The notes under the pieces were generated by a model. That model saw nothing but the letters and a program-made list of their open reading frames with translations, made no database searches and was not told the origin of the DNA. Source: SZUA-320 sp963707875 (lineage in GTDB: Bacteria; Gemmatimonadota; Gemmatimonadetes; Gemmatimonadales; GWC2-71-9). From it: DNA of 64,000 nt. Where the stretch lies: contig CAVPRU010000014.1 of NCBI GenBank assembly GCA_963707875.1, positions 968,467-1,032,466 on the forward strand, written 5' to 3'. Position numbers and translations under genes: made by a program. Each line of letters starts with the position of its first letter. Position 1 is the stretch's first letter. This document shows, piece by piece, positions 26,005-34,409 of this stretch.

Positions 26005-26369
26005 CGACCCCTTCGGTTCGGGGTGGGTGACTTGACCGGGTGCCTGGGCGGGGCGGGAGGCGGCGGGCGCCTGGGCCCCGGCCCCGGCTGGGGGGCCGGG
26101 CGAACGGGTGACCGGGCCGGACCCCGGTGCGGATCCGGAGACGAGCCCGGCGATGGCTTTCCCGGTTGACGGGAGAGGGAGCAGGAGCGGGAGACGGGGA
26201 CCGCGCCCGGCGAAGGGCTGCGGGGCCGAAGCAGCGCGTTGGCGCCCTCGAACGTGTTGGGATTCTGGTGCATGGCCGGCGGCGTCCGCGCTGCTGAGGC
26301 AGCCGCACCCGAGCCGAGGCAGGTCCCGGTCCGAGAGCCAACAGCTGCACCCGAGCCGAGGCAGGTCAT
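26001..26369 (-). CDS. Uncharacterised Pro/Arg-rich small ORF between ubiD and ubiX
   Basis: A 122-residue reading frame that exactly fills the gap: its ATG overlaps the ubiD stop (ATGA at 26366-26369) and its stop overlaps the ubiX start (ATGA at 26001-26004). The N-terminus carries a 14-residue duplication (TCLGSGAAVGSRTG then TCLGSGAAASAART), from a 42-base DNA repeat. Residues 33-46 (MHQNPNTFEGANAL) look ordinary, and the remainder is Pro/Arg/Ser-rich and probably disordered. No signal peptide, domain or motif is recognised. Third codon positions are mostly G/C. The alternative is a non-coding spacer in which the ATGA junctions are chance. Confidence 0.42.
   Translation of the reverse strand: MTCLGSGAAVGSRTGTCLGSGAAASAARTPPAMHQNPNTFEGANALLRPRSPSPGAVPVSRSCSLSRQPGKPSPGSSPDPHRGPARSPVRPAPQPGPGPRRPPPPAPPRHPVKSPTPNRRGR
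26300..26367. repeat. Tandem duplication, 26-base copies at 42-base spacing
   Basis: 26300-26325 and 26342-26367 match with one mismatch. The shared core is GCACCCGAGCCGAGGCAGG, and the second copy runs into the ubiD stop codon. The 42-base period equals 14 codons, so it repeats a peptide in the overlapping small ORF. Confidence 0.85.
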
Positions 26370-28126
26370 CCGAAGTACTCCCCCCAGCGCTGTTCGACCT
26401 TGCGCTCCACCTCATCCGGCATCGTGAGCGGCAGCGGATACCCGGTCTTCCAGGTGGCGTCGATCCCGATCCGACCCCGATACACCGGGCGGGCCCCGAC
26501 GAACTTCTGCTCGGTGAACACCATGTCGCGAGCCGGGTCGAATCGGGTGAAGATCCCCCACAGCAGGTTCTCCTCATCGGTCAGGTTGATGTCCTGACTC
26601 ACGGCCACCACGAACTTGACCGGCCGAAGCGCCTCGTGCCGGACCAGGGTTTCCAGCACCGCCCGGGGCGAGTCCCGCACCACCACCACCAGGAAACCTC
26701 CCTCGAGCAGCCGATGCTTGACCACCCGCCGGTCCAGCGTCGCGGGATCCACCACCGCGGACGGGGGCGGATCGCTGGTCACCGCCTCACCGGTCGCATC
26801 CAGAACCAGCTTGCTGCCGACGTGCATCCGGAACGAGGTGTAGTCAAGCGTGTCGAGCGGGGCGATGCCCAGCAGCAGCATCCGCTCTTCCGGCTCGAAG
26901 CGATACCACAGTTCCTTGAGGGTGGCGTTCCAGGAACGGGGATTGACGTCCTCCCGCACCATGACCGCCACCTTGGTCAGGGAGAGCTGGCCGGTCCCGA
27001 GCAGGTTGAGCGCGGTCTTGATGACCTCCTTGGGATGCCGTTCCTTGACCGCCACCGTGAGCAGGTTGTGGAATCCGGCGGCATCATTGGCATACAGGTC
27101 CACGATGTTCGGGTTGACCAGCCGGATCAGCGGACCAACCATCTCGCCGACCGCGATCCCGATGAACTTGTCCTCCTGGGGCGGCTTCCCCACGATCGTG
27201 GCCGGGTACATCGCCCCACGCCGGCGGGTGACCTGCCTGACCCGGAAGACCGGGAAGTCGTGCGCCTCGGAGTAATGCCCGAAGTGATCCCCGAAGGGAC
27301 CCTCCAGCCGGCGCTCATGGGCCGGGACCTCCCCCTCCAGAATGAACTCGGCGTTGGCCGGCACCCGGAGCGGGATCGACCGGGCCCGCACCATCGGCAC
27401 CGGCGCACCCCGCAGGAAGCCGGCGAAGGCCAGCTCATCCACGTCCTCCGGGAGCGGGAGGATCGCGGCGAGCATCAGAATCGGATCGCCACCGAGGACC
27501 ACCGCCGCGGGCAACGGCTGGTTGAGACGCTCCGCCTCGAAATGATGCCCCCGCCCGCCCTTCATGCTCTGCCAGTGCATTCCGGTCTCGGTGTTGCCGT
27601 GGATCTGCAGCCGATAGAGCCCGTAGTTGCGGCGCCCGGTGCCGGGGTCCTCGGTGATGGTCGAGCCGAAGGTGATGAACCGGCCACCATCCCGAGGCCA
27701 CGACTGGGTGTGCGGCATCGCCACCAGAGCCGGAGCCTCCACGATCTCCTGGACCGGTGCCGACCCGACGTGGCGGACCCGCATGTTGGTGGCCCGGCGC
27801 AGGAACTTCCGGTTTCGCCAGAGGGCGCCGAGCGACGGGGGATTGACGGCCTGCACCGCGGCAACCAGGTCCCGCCCGATCTCCTCCGGGTGGCGCCCCA
27901 GGGCCAGCTCGATCCGGTCCATCGCCCCGAACAGGTTCATCACCAGCGGGAAGTCGCTCCCCACCGGCCGCTCGAAGACCAGCGCCGGGCCGCCCTCGCG
28001 CACCACCCGCTGGCAGATCTCCGGCGCCTCCAGCACCGGATCGACCGGCACCTTGATCCGGCGAAGTTTTCCGGCCCGCTCCAGCGCCTGCACGAAGCTG
28101 CCAAGATCCCCGAACCGGGATGCCAT
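26366..28126 (-). CDS. ubiD: UbiD-family decarboxylase (mqnL-like candidate)
   Basis: A 586-residue prenyl-FMN-dependent decarboxylase. It begins MASRFGDLGSFVQALERAGK and contains NYGLYRLQIHGNTETGMHW, GGRGHHFE, HERRLEGPFGDHFGHYS and a C-terminal LPLTMPDEVE segment, all typical of UbiD. It acts with UbiX, whose gene lies just downstream. Family members decarboxylate 3-polyprenyl-4-hydroxybenzoate (ubiquinone) or, in the futalosine route, the dihydroxynaphthoate-type carboxylate before methylation. The start ATG at 28126 overlaps the ubiA stop, indicating tight coupling. Confidence 0.93.
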   Translation of the reverse strand: MASRFGDLGSFVQALERAGKLRRIKVPVDPVLEAPEICQRVVREGGPALVFERPVGSDFPLVMNLFGAMDRIELALGRHPEEIGRDLVAAVQAVNPPSLGALWRNRKFLRRATNMRVRHVGSAPVQEIVEAPALVAMPHTQSWPRDGGRFITFGSTITEDPGTGRRNYGLYRLQIHGNTETGMHWQSMKGGRGHHFEAERLNQPLPAAVVLGGDPILMLAAILPLPEDVDELAFAGFLRGAPVPMVRARSIPLRVPANAEFILEGEVPAHERRLEGPFGDHFGHYSEAHDFPVFRVRQVTRRRGAMYPATIVGKPPQEDKFIGIAVGEMVGPLIRLVNPNIVDLYANDAAGFHNLLTVAVKERHPKEVIKTALNLLGTGQLSLTKVAVMVREDVNPRSWNATLKELWYRFEPEERMLLLGIAPLDTLDYTSFRMHVGSKLVLDATGEAVTSDPPPSAVVDPATLDRRVVKHRLLEGGFLVVVVRDSPRAVLETLVRHEALRPVKFVVAVSQDINLTDEENLLWGIFTRFDPARDMVFTEQKFVGARPVYRGRIGIDATWKTGYPLPLTMPDEVERKVEQRWGEYFG

Positions 28127-29037
28127 CAGACCAGCCTGTCGAGAAGGGCGAAGCCGAACACGGTCACCGACATCACGGCGTTCATCATGAAGAAGGCCGC
28201 GTCGAGTCGGGACAGATCCTCGGGGTGCACCAGTCGGTGCTCATAGACCAGGATTGCCGCCGCGGCGGTCACCCCGAGATAGTACCACCATCCGAACCCG
28301 GACCCGAATCCGAACAGCACCAGGGCCGGAATGGTGACGCCGTGCAGCAGCTTGCCGAAGAGAATCGCGCGGGGCACCCCCAGGCGGACCGCCGCGCTGC
28401 GGAGCCCCTGGCCTCGGTCAAAGTCGAGATCCGGGAGGGCATAGAAGACGTCGAATCCTGCCACCCAACTGGCCACCGCCACGGTGATCACCGGCAGCAC
28501 CCACCAAGGATCGCTCCATCCCCCGGTCACCGCCAGATACCCACCAACCGGAGCCATTGCCAGACTGATGCCGAGCCAGAGGTGCGGCCACCAGGTAAAC
28601 CGCTTGGAGAGGCTGTAGCTCATCACCCAGACGAGCGCCACGGGTGACAGCAGGAAGCAGACAGGATTGATGGCCCAGGCGGCAGCCACGAAGACCCCGG
28701 CTGCCACCACTACCGAAGCCCACGCCTGGCCAACCGACAGGACTCCCTGAGGGAGTTCCCGCATCGCGGTTCGCGGGTTCCGGGCATCGAACTCCCGATC
28801 GGCTATCCGGTTGAAGCCCATCGCTACCCATCGCGCCGCACTGAAGGCGACCACGACCAGCCCGACCAGCCTCAACGTCACGGGGAACGTCCAGGAGGCC
28901 GCCAGGACCCCGAGCAGGGCAAATGGCAGGGCAAACAGGGTGTGGGGCAGCTTGACGAAGTTGAGATATCGGATCAGGACGGACTGGCCGCGCATCAGCT
29001 GCCCATCCCGCCCCGCCCCGGCGGATGTGCTGGTCAT
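28126..29037 (-). CDS. ubiA: UbiA-family polyprenyltransferase (mqnP-like candidate)
   Basis: A 303-residue integral-membrane prenyltransferase that attaches a polyprenyl chain to an aromatic acid. The first Asp motif, NRIADREFDARNPRT, and the second, DLDFDRGQGLRS, are both intact, with about eight hydrophobic helices. It starts at ATG 29037, 19 bases after the ubiE stop, and its stop overlaps ubiD. In a menaquinone organism the UbiA-UbiD-UbiX trio matches the late futalosine pathway (MqnP, MqnL, MqnM) rather than ubiquinone synthesis. That assignment is inference from gene order. Confidence 0.93.
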   Translation of the reverse strand: MTSTSAGAGRDGQLMRGQSVLIRYLNFVKLPHTLFALPFALLGVLAASWTFPVTLRLVGLVVVAFSAARWVAMGFNRIADREFDARNPRTAMRELPQGVLSVGQAWASVVVAAGVFVAAAWAINPVCFLLSPVALVWVMSYSLSKRFTWWPHLWLGISLAMAPVGGYLAVTGGWSDPWWVLPVITVAVASWVAGFDVFYALPDLDFDRGQGLRSAAVRLGVPRAILFGKLLHGVTIPALVLFGFGSGFGWWYYLGVTAAAAILVYEHRLVHPEDLSRLDAAFFMMNAVMSVTVFGFALLDRLV

Positions 29038-29056
29038 CGTGTCGGCACCAGGGCGC

Positions 29057-29785
29057 TCAGACCCGCACGCCCACGTGACAGGCGCAGATGCCGCCGGTCA
29101 GCCGGGTGAACCCCACATCCACGAAACCAGCCCCCCGCAGCATCTCCGCCAGCGCCTCCGGTTCGGGAAAGGTCAGAACCGACTCTGGAAGGTAGCTGTA
29201 CGCTGTCCTATGTTTCGACACGAGACGCCCGATCGCGGGGAGCACGCGCCGGAAGTAGGCCAGGTAAGCCCCCCGGAGGGGCTGCCAGGCCGGGGTGGTG
29301 AATTCAAGGATCACGAAGCGGGCCCCCGGCTTGAGTACCCGGGCCGCTTCCTGAAGTCCTCGACCCAGGTCGGCCAGGTTCCGAACTCCGAAGCCGACCG
29401 TGGCGCCATCGAAGTGCCGGTCAGTGAAGGGAAGGTCGAGGGCATCGGCGGCGACTGGCACGGCCCGGGAGCACTTGTCCCGGCCGCGGACCAGCATCGG
29501 GTGGACAAAGTCGGCACCGATGACCCGACCCAGAAACCCCGGAGAGTTGCCCAGGGCGGCGGCCAGGTCCATCGTCCCGGAGCAGAGATCGAGATACAGC
29601 CCGTCAGGCACCCGTTCCCAGTCGAGACGCGCCACGGCTCGGCGTCGCCACACCCGATCGAGATTGAGGCTGAGCAGATGATTCAGGAAGTCGTATCGGG
29701 GTGCGATGGCGCTGAACATTCCGCGAACGAATGCGCGCTTGTCCCCCTCATCCATTCCCGTTAACTCGCGATCTGTGACGGACAT
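29057..29785 (-). CDS. ubiE: UbiE/MenG-type quinone C-methyltransferase
   Basis: A 242-residue SAM-dependent methyltransferase finishing quinone synthesis by methylating the demethylmenaquinone (or ubiquinol precursor) ring. It has the SAM motif LDLCSGTMDLAAAL, FAIAPRYDFLNHLLS-like N-terminal region and the signature GVRNLADLGRGLQEAARVLKPG. Start at 29785 is chosen for MSVTDRELTG; an in-frame ATG ten codons later is possible. It heads the operon that continues into ubiA, ubiD and ubiX, and is divergent from the ECF sigma gene. Confidence 0.94.
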   Translation of the reverse strand: MSVTDRELTGMDEGDKRAFVRGMFSAIAPRYDFLNHLLSLNLDRVWRRRAVARLDWERVPDGLYLDLCSGTMDLAAALGNSPGFLGRVIGADFVHPMLVRGRDKCSRAVPVAADALDLPFTDRHFDGATVGFGVRNLADLGRGLQEAARVLKPGARFVILEFTTPAWQPLRGAYLAYFRRVLPAIGRLVSKHRTAYSYLPESVLTFPEPEALAEMLRGAGFVDVGFTRLTGGICACHVGVRV

Positions 29786-29838
29786 AGAACGCGCAATCTG
29801 GGCCCCTGACTGGTGGCGGGCAACCCGGCGGACCGCAC

Positions 29839-30447
29839 GTGGCTGAGCAGGCCACCCCGCTGAACCAGCTCTCCGATCAGGATGTGGTCCTCGCCGCAAG
29901 GGCCGGCCGGGAGGCCGCCTACCGCGAGCTCATCCGACGGTACGAGCGGCCCGTCTTTTCCCTCATCTACCGGATGGTCCGCGATCGGGAGCGGGCCGAG
30001 GACCTGGCCCAGGAGACCTTCATCAAGGTCCTCAACGCAATTGCCAGTTACCGGCCCGAGTTCAAGTTCTCCTCGTGGGTCTTCAAGATCGCCAACAACA
30101 CCGCCATCGATCACCTGCGCCGCCGCGAGCTCGATACCCTGTCGATCGAGGGCTCTCCCCACGCCATGACCCCGGAAGCGGTCGAGGCCACGGCGTTGCA
30201 ACTTGGATCGTCCGACCCATCACCGCTCGACGACCTCGAGGCACTGGAGTTGGGAACCGCGATCGAGGACGCGATCAGGACCCTGCGACCCGAGTACCGC
30301 AACTGCATCCTGCTGCGCCACGTAGAAGGCAGATCCTACGAGGAGATCGCCGAAATGCTCGATCTCCCGCTGGGGACCGTGAAGACCTACATCCACCGCG
30401 CACGGGCCGAACTGAGGACCCTGCTCGGCCACTTGCGTGAAGACTGA
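29839..30447 (+). CDS. RpoE-like ECF sigma factor
   Basis: A 202-residue group 4 sigma factor. Region 2 (about 20-90) has RYERPVFSLIYRMVRDRERAEDLAQETF-type sequence with the conserved DLAQETFIKV, and region 4 (about 140-195) has the HTH (EGRSYEEIAEMLDLPLGTVK). It starts at GTG 29839. Immediately downstream is a zinc anti-sigma factor, so the pair should respond to an envelope signal. The inhibitor, the bactofilin-like protein and the M23 peptidase form the same operon. Confidence 0.95.
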   Translation: MAEQATPLNQLSDQDVVLAARAGREAAYRELIRRYERPVFSLIYRMVRDRERAEDLAQETFIKVLNAIASYRPEFKFSSWVFKIANNTAIDHLRRRELDTLSIEGSPHAMTPEAVEATALQLGSSDPSPLDDLEALELGTAIEDAIRTLRPEYRNCILLRHVEGRSYEEIAEMLDLPLGTVKTYIHRARAELRTLLGHLRED

Positions 30448-30482
30448 AACCCGTCGTTGACCACCGCCGTATGGGAGCGCGT

Positions 30483-31091
30483 ATGACCCGACTGCATGAT
30501 GTGCATCTGACTGCCGAGGAGCTCGACACCCTGCTCGAGCAAGCGCCTGGAACCGAAGTTCAGGCTCATATTTTTGCCTGCGTTCCATGTCGCAACCTTG
30601 CCGAAGCCGACCGCCGACTGGTGGAGCAGTTGCGCCACCTGCCGCAGTTCTCCCCGCGGGCCGACTTCTCCGATCATGTCATGTCTCGGGTCAGGATCCA
30701 GCCAGCGGCCGCAGATCGTTTCATCCTGCGACTGCCTTCCTGGGTCCACGGTGGAGGCCGCTCGGTTCGCCGGGCCGCTGCCGTCACCGTGACGCTGATC
30801 AGTGGAATGGCCGCCAGCATTGTCTGGTCCCTGGCCAACCGCGATCTGCTTTCGGCGTGGGGCACCCAGACCCGTACCCTGCTTGAGGGTTGGGCCTGGA
30901 CCGGCCTGCGGACAATGGCGGCCAACCTGACGGCCCAGCCTTGGTACGGGGCTGTCCGGGAGTTTGTGGACTCTCCCGGACGGCTCGGTCTCGCCGCGGT
31001 GATACTCCTCACGGGGTACGCTGCGGGCCTGCTGGCGCTCCGACGTCTTGTCGCCATCCCGTCCCGGTCGGTGCCCCATGTCCACGGCTAG
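30483..31091 (+). CDS. Zinc-binding anti-sigma factor, membrane anchored
   Basis: A 202-residue partner of the ECF sigma. The N-terminal zinc-binding anti-sigma (ZAS) motif reads HIFACVPC (His-x3-Cys-x2-Cys) around residue 28. The central region is basic and contains a transmembrane helix (AAAVTVTLISGMAASIVWSL, about 98-117), with a second hydrophobic stretch near 165-185. The ATG at 30483 has GGGAG seven bases before; the in-frame ATG at 30471 lacks a ribosome-binding site. It should hold the sigma factor inactive until an envelope signal releases it. Confidence 0.88.
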   Translation: MTRLHDVHLTAEELDTLLEQAPGTEVQAHIFACVPCRNLAEADRRLVEQLRHLPQFSPRADFSDHVMSRVRIQPAAADRFILRLPSWVHGGGRSVRRAAAVTVTLISGMAASIVWSLANRDLLSAWGTQTRTLLEGWAWTGLRTMAANLTAQPWYGAVREFVDSPGRLGLAAVILLTGYAAGLLALRRLVAIPSRSVPHVHG

Positions 31092-32292
31092 ACTCCGAAG
31101 CCTGCTCCTCGGCCTCACCGCCGCCGCGGTCACCACGGCGGCCGGCCATGCCGCCGAGCCGGCGGGACCAGTTCGTGACCTGGTCGACCGGGTGATGTTC
31201 TGGCAGGGCCATCAACAAGAGCCACCGGTACCCCAGGCCATCCCCGCAGGGGGGACGGAGATCCGGCTCGACGATCTCTCCAATGCCGAAGAACTTGAAC
31301 GACTGCTCCGGCGGGAGGTTGCCCGCGATCTCCCCCGACTCAGCCTTCGGAACGGGGTCGCCCGGCTCGGGAACTATGCCGTCGGCACCACGGATTCCAT
31401 CGCGGGCCATCTGCTGGTGCTCAGGGGCAACGCGGAGATCTTCGGTCACGTGACCGGCAACGTCGTCTCGCTCGACGGGGACATCGTGGTCCATCCGGGC
31501 GGCCAGCTGGATGGGAATGCCCTGGCCCTGGCCGGCGAGGTGCGGGACGCCGCTGGCGGCGTGGCCGGCGAGTCGCGCTCCCTCAGTCGGCCGCGCCCGG
31601 TGGCCACCGCCAAGGCCGGCCCGGCGAGCATTCTGGTGCGAGGCGCAGGAGTCCTCGGGGTCTTCCTGACCCTCCTGACGCTGGGTTTTGCGGTGGTGAC
31701 CTTTGCCCGGCCCTCGCTGGAGGTGGTCTCCGACACGGTGACCCATTCCCTGGGGCGGGCGTTCGTGGTGGGAGTCCTGGCCGAAGTTCTGGTGCTGCCG
31801 ACCTTCGGCATGCTGGTCGTTGGGCTGGCGCTCACGATCGTCGGTGTCGTGCTGATCCCGTTTACCGTGGCCGCCTATGTCCTTCTCCTCCTCACGACCG
31901 TGGTCATGGGCCTGATCGCGGTGGCGCACTCGATGGGTGAGAACCATGCCCGCCGTCAGATGGCGATGGGAGTCCGGATTTCGCCGAACAGCTATCGCTA
32001 CCTGACGACCGGATTGGGAACCCTGCTCGCGGTCTGGGTGGCGTGGTTCCTGTTCGGCTGGGTTCCGGTGGCCGGCGGGCTGATCCTGGCGGCCGCGGTA
32101 ATCGCCACCTGGCTGCTGGCGACACTCGGGTTCGGGGCGAGCATCCTGAGTCGAGTCGGCATCCGGTCTGACTTTGCGGGACGGATCGTCCCACCCGAGG
32201 CCCTTACCGACGAATACCTCTGGGCCACACCCCAGTTCGGGGTTCCGGCCGCCACCCGCCCACCCAAGGATCCACCGGCCCAGGGGGAGTGA
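31078..32292 (+). CDS. Bactofilin-like membrane protein
   Basis: A 404-residue protein with an N-terminal signal (LLLGLTAAAVTTAAGHAA), a polar region, then a bactofilin-like beta-repeat segment (HLLVLRGNAEIFGHVTGNVV, DGDIVVHPGGQLDGNALAL, about 110-145), and a hydrophobic C-terminal half with about four membrane helices (about 180-350). Such hybrids appear in Gram-negative envelope operons. No enzymatic motif is seen. It overlaps the anti-sigma gene by 14 bases and is followed by GGGGGAG and the small secreted gene, so it belongs to the same stress operon. Confidence 0.78.
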   Translation: MSTARLRSLLLGLTAAAVTTAAGHAAEPAGPVRDLVDRVMFWQGHQQEPPVPQAIPAGGTEIRLDDLSNAEELERLLRREVARDLPRLSLRNGVARLGNYAVGTTDSIAGHLLVLRGNAEIFGHVTGNVVSLDGDIVVHPGGQLDGNALALAGEVRDAAGGVAGESRSLSRPRPVATAKAGPASILVRGAGVLGVFLTLLTLGFAVVTFARPSLEVVSDTVTHSLGRAFVVGVLAEVLVLPTFGMLVVGLALTIVGVVLIPFTVAAYVLLLLTTVVMGLIAVAHSMGENHARRQMAMGVRISPNSYRYLTTGLGTLLAVWVAWFLFGWVPVAGGLILAAAVIATWLLATLGFGASILSRVGIRSDFAGRIVPPEALTDEYLWATPQFGVPAATRPPKDPPAQGE

Positions 32293-32294
32293 CC

Positions 32295-32555
32295 ATGTCA
32301 CTTCCGGCCTGGAAGGTCGTCGCTCTGCTGGGGCTGGTACCGGCGGTGGCGGTCGGGCAGACCCAGCGGACCATGGAGTCGTCCCGGCCATTCCGGGGGG
32401 AACGGGAGTTGTCGGTCTGCCTGGAGTGCTCTCAAGGTGGCTTCGAGGTAAGGCCGGCCGGCCGCGATACCCTCTACGCCACCCAGTTCGCCCAGCTGGC
32501 CGTGACCAGCTCGGTCGGAGCAGCCTCGGTCCGTTGGGTTGGCGCCGAACCGTGA
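32295..32555 (+). CDS. Small secreted protein
   Basis: An 86-residue protein with a signal sequence (VVALLGLVPAVAVGQ) and a short mature part containing a CLEC cysteine pair and a few predicted strands. The start ATG at 32295 has a strong GGGGGAG upstream; GTG 32289 overlaps the previous stop. It looks truncated compared with the beta-rich adhesin-like proteins common in such operons, but no frame with a continuation is evident. Its stop overlaps the M23 gene start (GTGA). Confidence 0.7.
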   Translation: MSLPAWKVVALLGLVPAVAVGQTQRTMESSRPFRGERELSVCLECSQGGFEVRPAGRDTLYATQFAQLAVTSSVGAASVRWVGAEP

Positions 32556-33907
32556 TCCTTCGACCCTCGCGCCTCCCCGGCCTCCGGGCCGTCGCCCTGC
32601 TTGCCCTCCTCCTGCTCCCCGGGGGCTGTGAGACGCTCGAACGGATCCCCGACGCCCTCTTCGAGCACCGCACCGCCCGGGAGCGTTACGAGACCGGCCT
32701 CGAGCTCGCCCGCCTCACGACCACCGCGCTGGTGCGCGACTGGCGAGCCGCTGCCGACCGGGCCCTCGACGAGGCACCGCTGATCCCCACCCCGCACCGC
32801 GAAGCAGGCGTGCTGCTGGCTGCGGAGCCCCAGGCCCTGGCCTGGCGGTTCAGGGTCCGACAGGGGCAGGTGGTCCATTTCGAGTTCAGCCTGGCGGGCG
32901 ACTCGACCGCCCTGGTGTTCCTCGAGGCCTGGCGAATCAGCGACGATACCCTCACCCCGCCCCAGCTCGAAACCTCGGCGGACAGCGGGGCGCGGGTGCT
33001 CAGCTTCGAACCTCGCCGCGACGGCGAGTACCTGGTCCGGGTCCAGACCGAACTGCTCCGCGGTGGGCGGTTCACCGCCACCCTGCGGCTCGCCCCGATC
33101 CTGGCCTTCCCGGTGGCCAACGGTCGGGAGCGGGACATCGGGAGCTGGTTCGGAGCGCCACGGGATGGAGGACGCCAGCACCACGGGGTGGACATCTTCG
33201 CACGCCGCGGGACCCCGGTGCTGGCGGCGGCTCCTGGCCGGGTCACTCGGACCGGGGTCAACAACCTGGGGGGCAACATCGTCTGGCTGCGGGACGACCG
33301 AGGTTACTCCCTCTACTACGCCCACCTCGATCGCAGCGCCGTGACGGAAGGTGCCAGTGTGATCGCGGGTGACACCGTCGGGTTCGTCGGCAACACCGGG
33401 AATGCCATCCGGACACCTCCTCATCTTCATTTCGGGGTCTATCGCCGGGGACAGGGGCCGGTGGATCCGAGATGGTTCGTCCAGCAGCCGCGCGGCACCA
33501 TCGCCACCCTGGCCATCGATACCACCTTCCTCGGGACCTGGGTCAGGACCCGAACCGATGGCGCCACCCTGCGGACCGGTCCCGCTCGCGACGCCGACCC
33601 GGTGGCGATGCTCTCCCAGCACGCTGTCCTGAGGGTGGTCAGCGGGGCCGGGATCTGGCTCCGCGCGGTAATGCCGGATGGCCGGAGTGGGTACCTCCTG
33701 GCGACCGGGGTGGAGAGCACCGCCCGCATCGTCGAAACCGCCCGGCTCCGGCCGGGAGAGGTGCTGCTGGTGGGCCCCGAAGCGGCCCGCGCGGAGATGG
33801 TGATGGCGGAGGCGGACGGGAACGATCAGGTCGAAGTGCTGGGCCGGTTCGAAACCCATCTGCTGGTCCGTACCAGCGCCGGTCGCGACGGCTGGATCAG
33901 GCGGTAG
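32552..33907 (+). CDS. Secreted M23 peptidase lipoprotein with SH3-like tail
   Basis: A 451-residue predicted lipoprotein (LALLLLPGGC lipobox near residue 22). After a beta-rich region (about 90-185) comes an M23/LytM peptidase domain with HHGVDIFARRGTPV (HxxxD zinc motif, about 210) and HLHFGVY (HxH, about 290). The tail (about 320-450) resembles two SH3b repeats (TWVRTRTDGATLRTGPA, FETHLLVRTSAGRDGWI). Expected role: peptidoglycan endopeptidase or EnvC/NlpD-like activator. Starts at GTG 32552. It ends the ECF operon, matching a cell-wall-stress function. Confidence 0.88.
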   Translation: MILRPSRLPGLRAVALLALLLLPGGCETLERIPDALFEHRTARERYETGLELARLTTTALVRDWRAAADRALDEAPLIPTPHREAGVLLAAEPQALAWRFRVRQGQVVHFEFSLAGDSTALVFLEAWRISDDTLTPPQLETSADSGARVLSFEPRRDGEYLVRVQTELLRGGRFTATLRLAPILAFPVANGRERDIGSWFGAPRDGGRQHHGVDIFARRGTPVLAAAPGRVTRTGVNNLGGNIVWLRDDRGYSLYYAHLDRSAVTEGASVIAGDTVGFVGNTGNAIRTPPHLHFGVYRRGQGPVDPRWFVQQPRGTIATLAIDTTFLGTWVRTRTDGATLRTGPARDADPVAMLSQHAVLRVVSGAGIWLRAVMPDGRSGYLLATGVESTARIVETARLRPGEVLLVGPEAARAEMVMAEADGNDQVEVLGRFETHLLVRTSAGRDGWIRR

Positions 33908-34394
33908 CTCCGGACTCGGCCAGCAACGCCTCGATCTTCGGCTCGATCTCCACCGGTTCGGTGCGGGACCCGAATCGCTCCCGCACCACCCCATCCCGAC
34001 CGACCAGGAACTTGGTGAAGTTCCACTTGATCGCCTCGGTCCCGAGCACTCCGGCCTTCGAAGACTTGAGGTGCTGGAACAGCGGATGCGCCCGGGGGCC
34101 GTTCACCTCGATCCGGGCAAAGAGCGGGAAGCTCACCCCGAAACCGATGGTGCAGAACTCCTGGATCTGGGCCTCGGTGCCCGGCTCCTGCCCGCCGAAC
34201 TGGTTGCAGGGAAAGCCGAGTACCGCAAATCCCCGGTCCCGGTACGTGCGGTACAGCGCTTCCAGCCCCCGGTACTGCCGGGTGTAGCCGCACTCGCTGG
34301 CCACATTGACGATCAGGCACACCTGATTGCGGAATTGCTCGAGCCCAACCGGCACTCCCTCGATCGACGTCACGTTGAAGGAGTAGATCGTCAT
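33897..34394 (-). CDS. Glutathione peroxidase family thiol peroxidase
   Basis: A 165-residue thioredoxin-fold peroxidase reducing H2O2 and lipid hydroperoxides. VNVASECGYTRQY carries the peroxidatic Cys35 (selenocysteine is replaced by Cys), followed by the conserved FPCNQFGGQEPG and WNFTKFLV. It probably uses thioredoxin rather than glutathione as reductant, as bacterial Cys-type members do. It overlaps the convergent M23 gene by 11 bases and lies at the end of a minus-strand run starting at the TetR regulator. Confidence 0.94.
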   Translation of the reverse strand: MTIYSFNVTSIEGVPVGLEQFRNQVCLIVNVASECGYTRQYRGLEALYRTYRDRGFAVLGFPCNQFGGQEPGTEAQIQEFCTIGFGVSFPLFARIEVNGPRAHPLFQHLKSSKAGVLGTEAIKWNFTKFLVGRDGVVRERFGSRTEPVEIEPKIEALLAESGATA

Positions 34395-34409
34395 CGAGTC
34401 GCAGGTGCC

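Noticed and set aside
25417..26577. 386-residue N-terminally extended UbiX
   Set aside because: The first 191 residues do not resemble UbiX, overlap ubiD in another frame, and a family-like start exists at 26004.
26108..28246. Plus-strand 712-codon open frame
   Set aside because: It is antisense to ubiX/ubiD/ubiA, has Arg/His/Pro-rich composition with no domain, and arises from high GC content.
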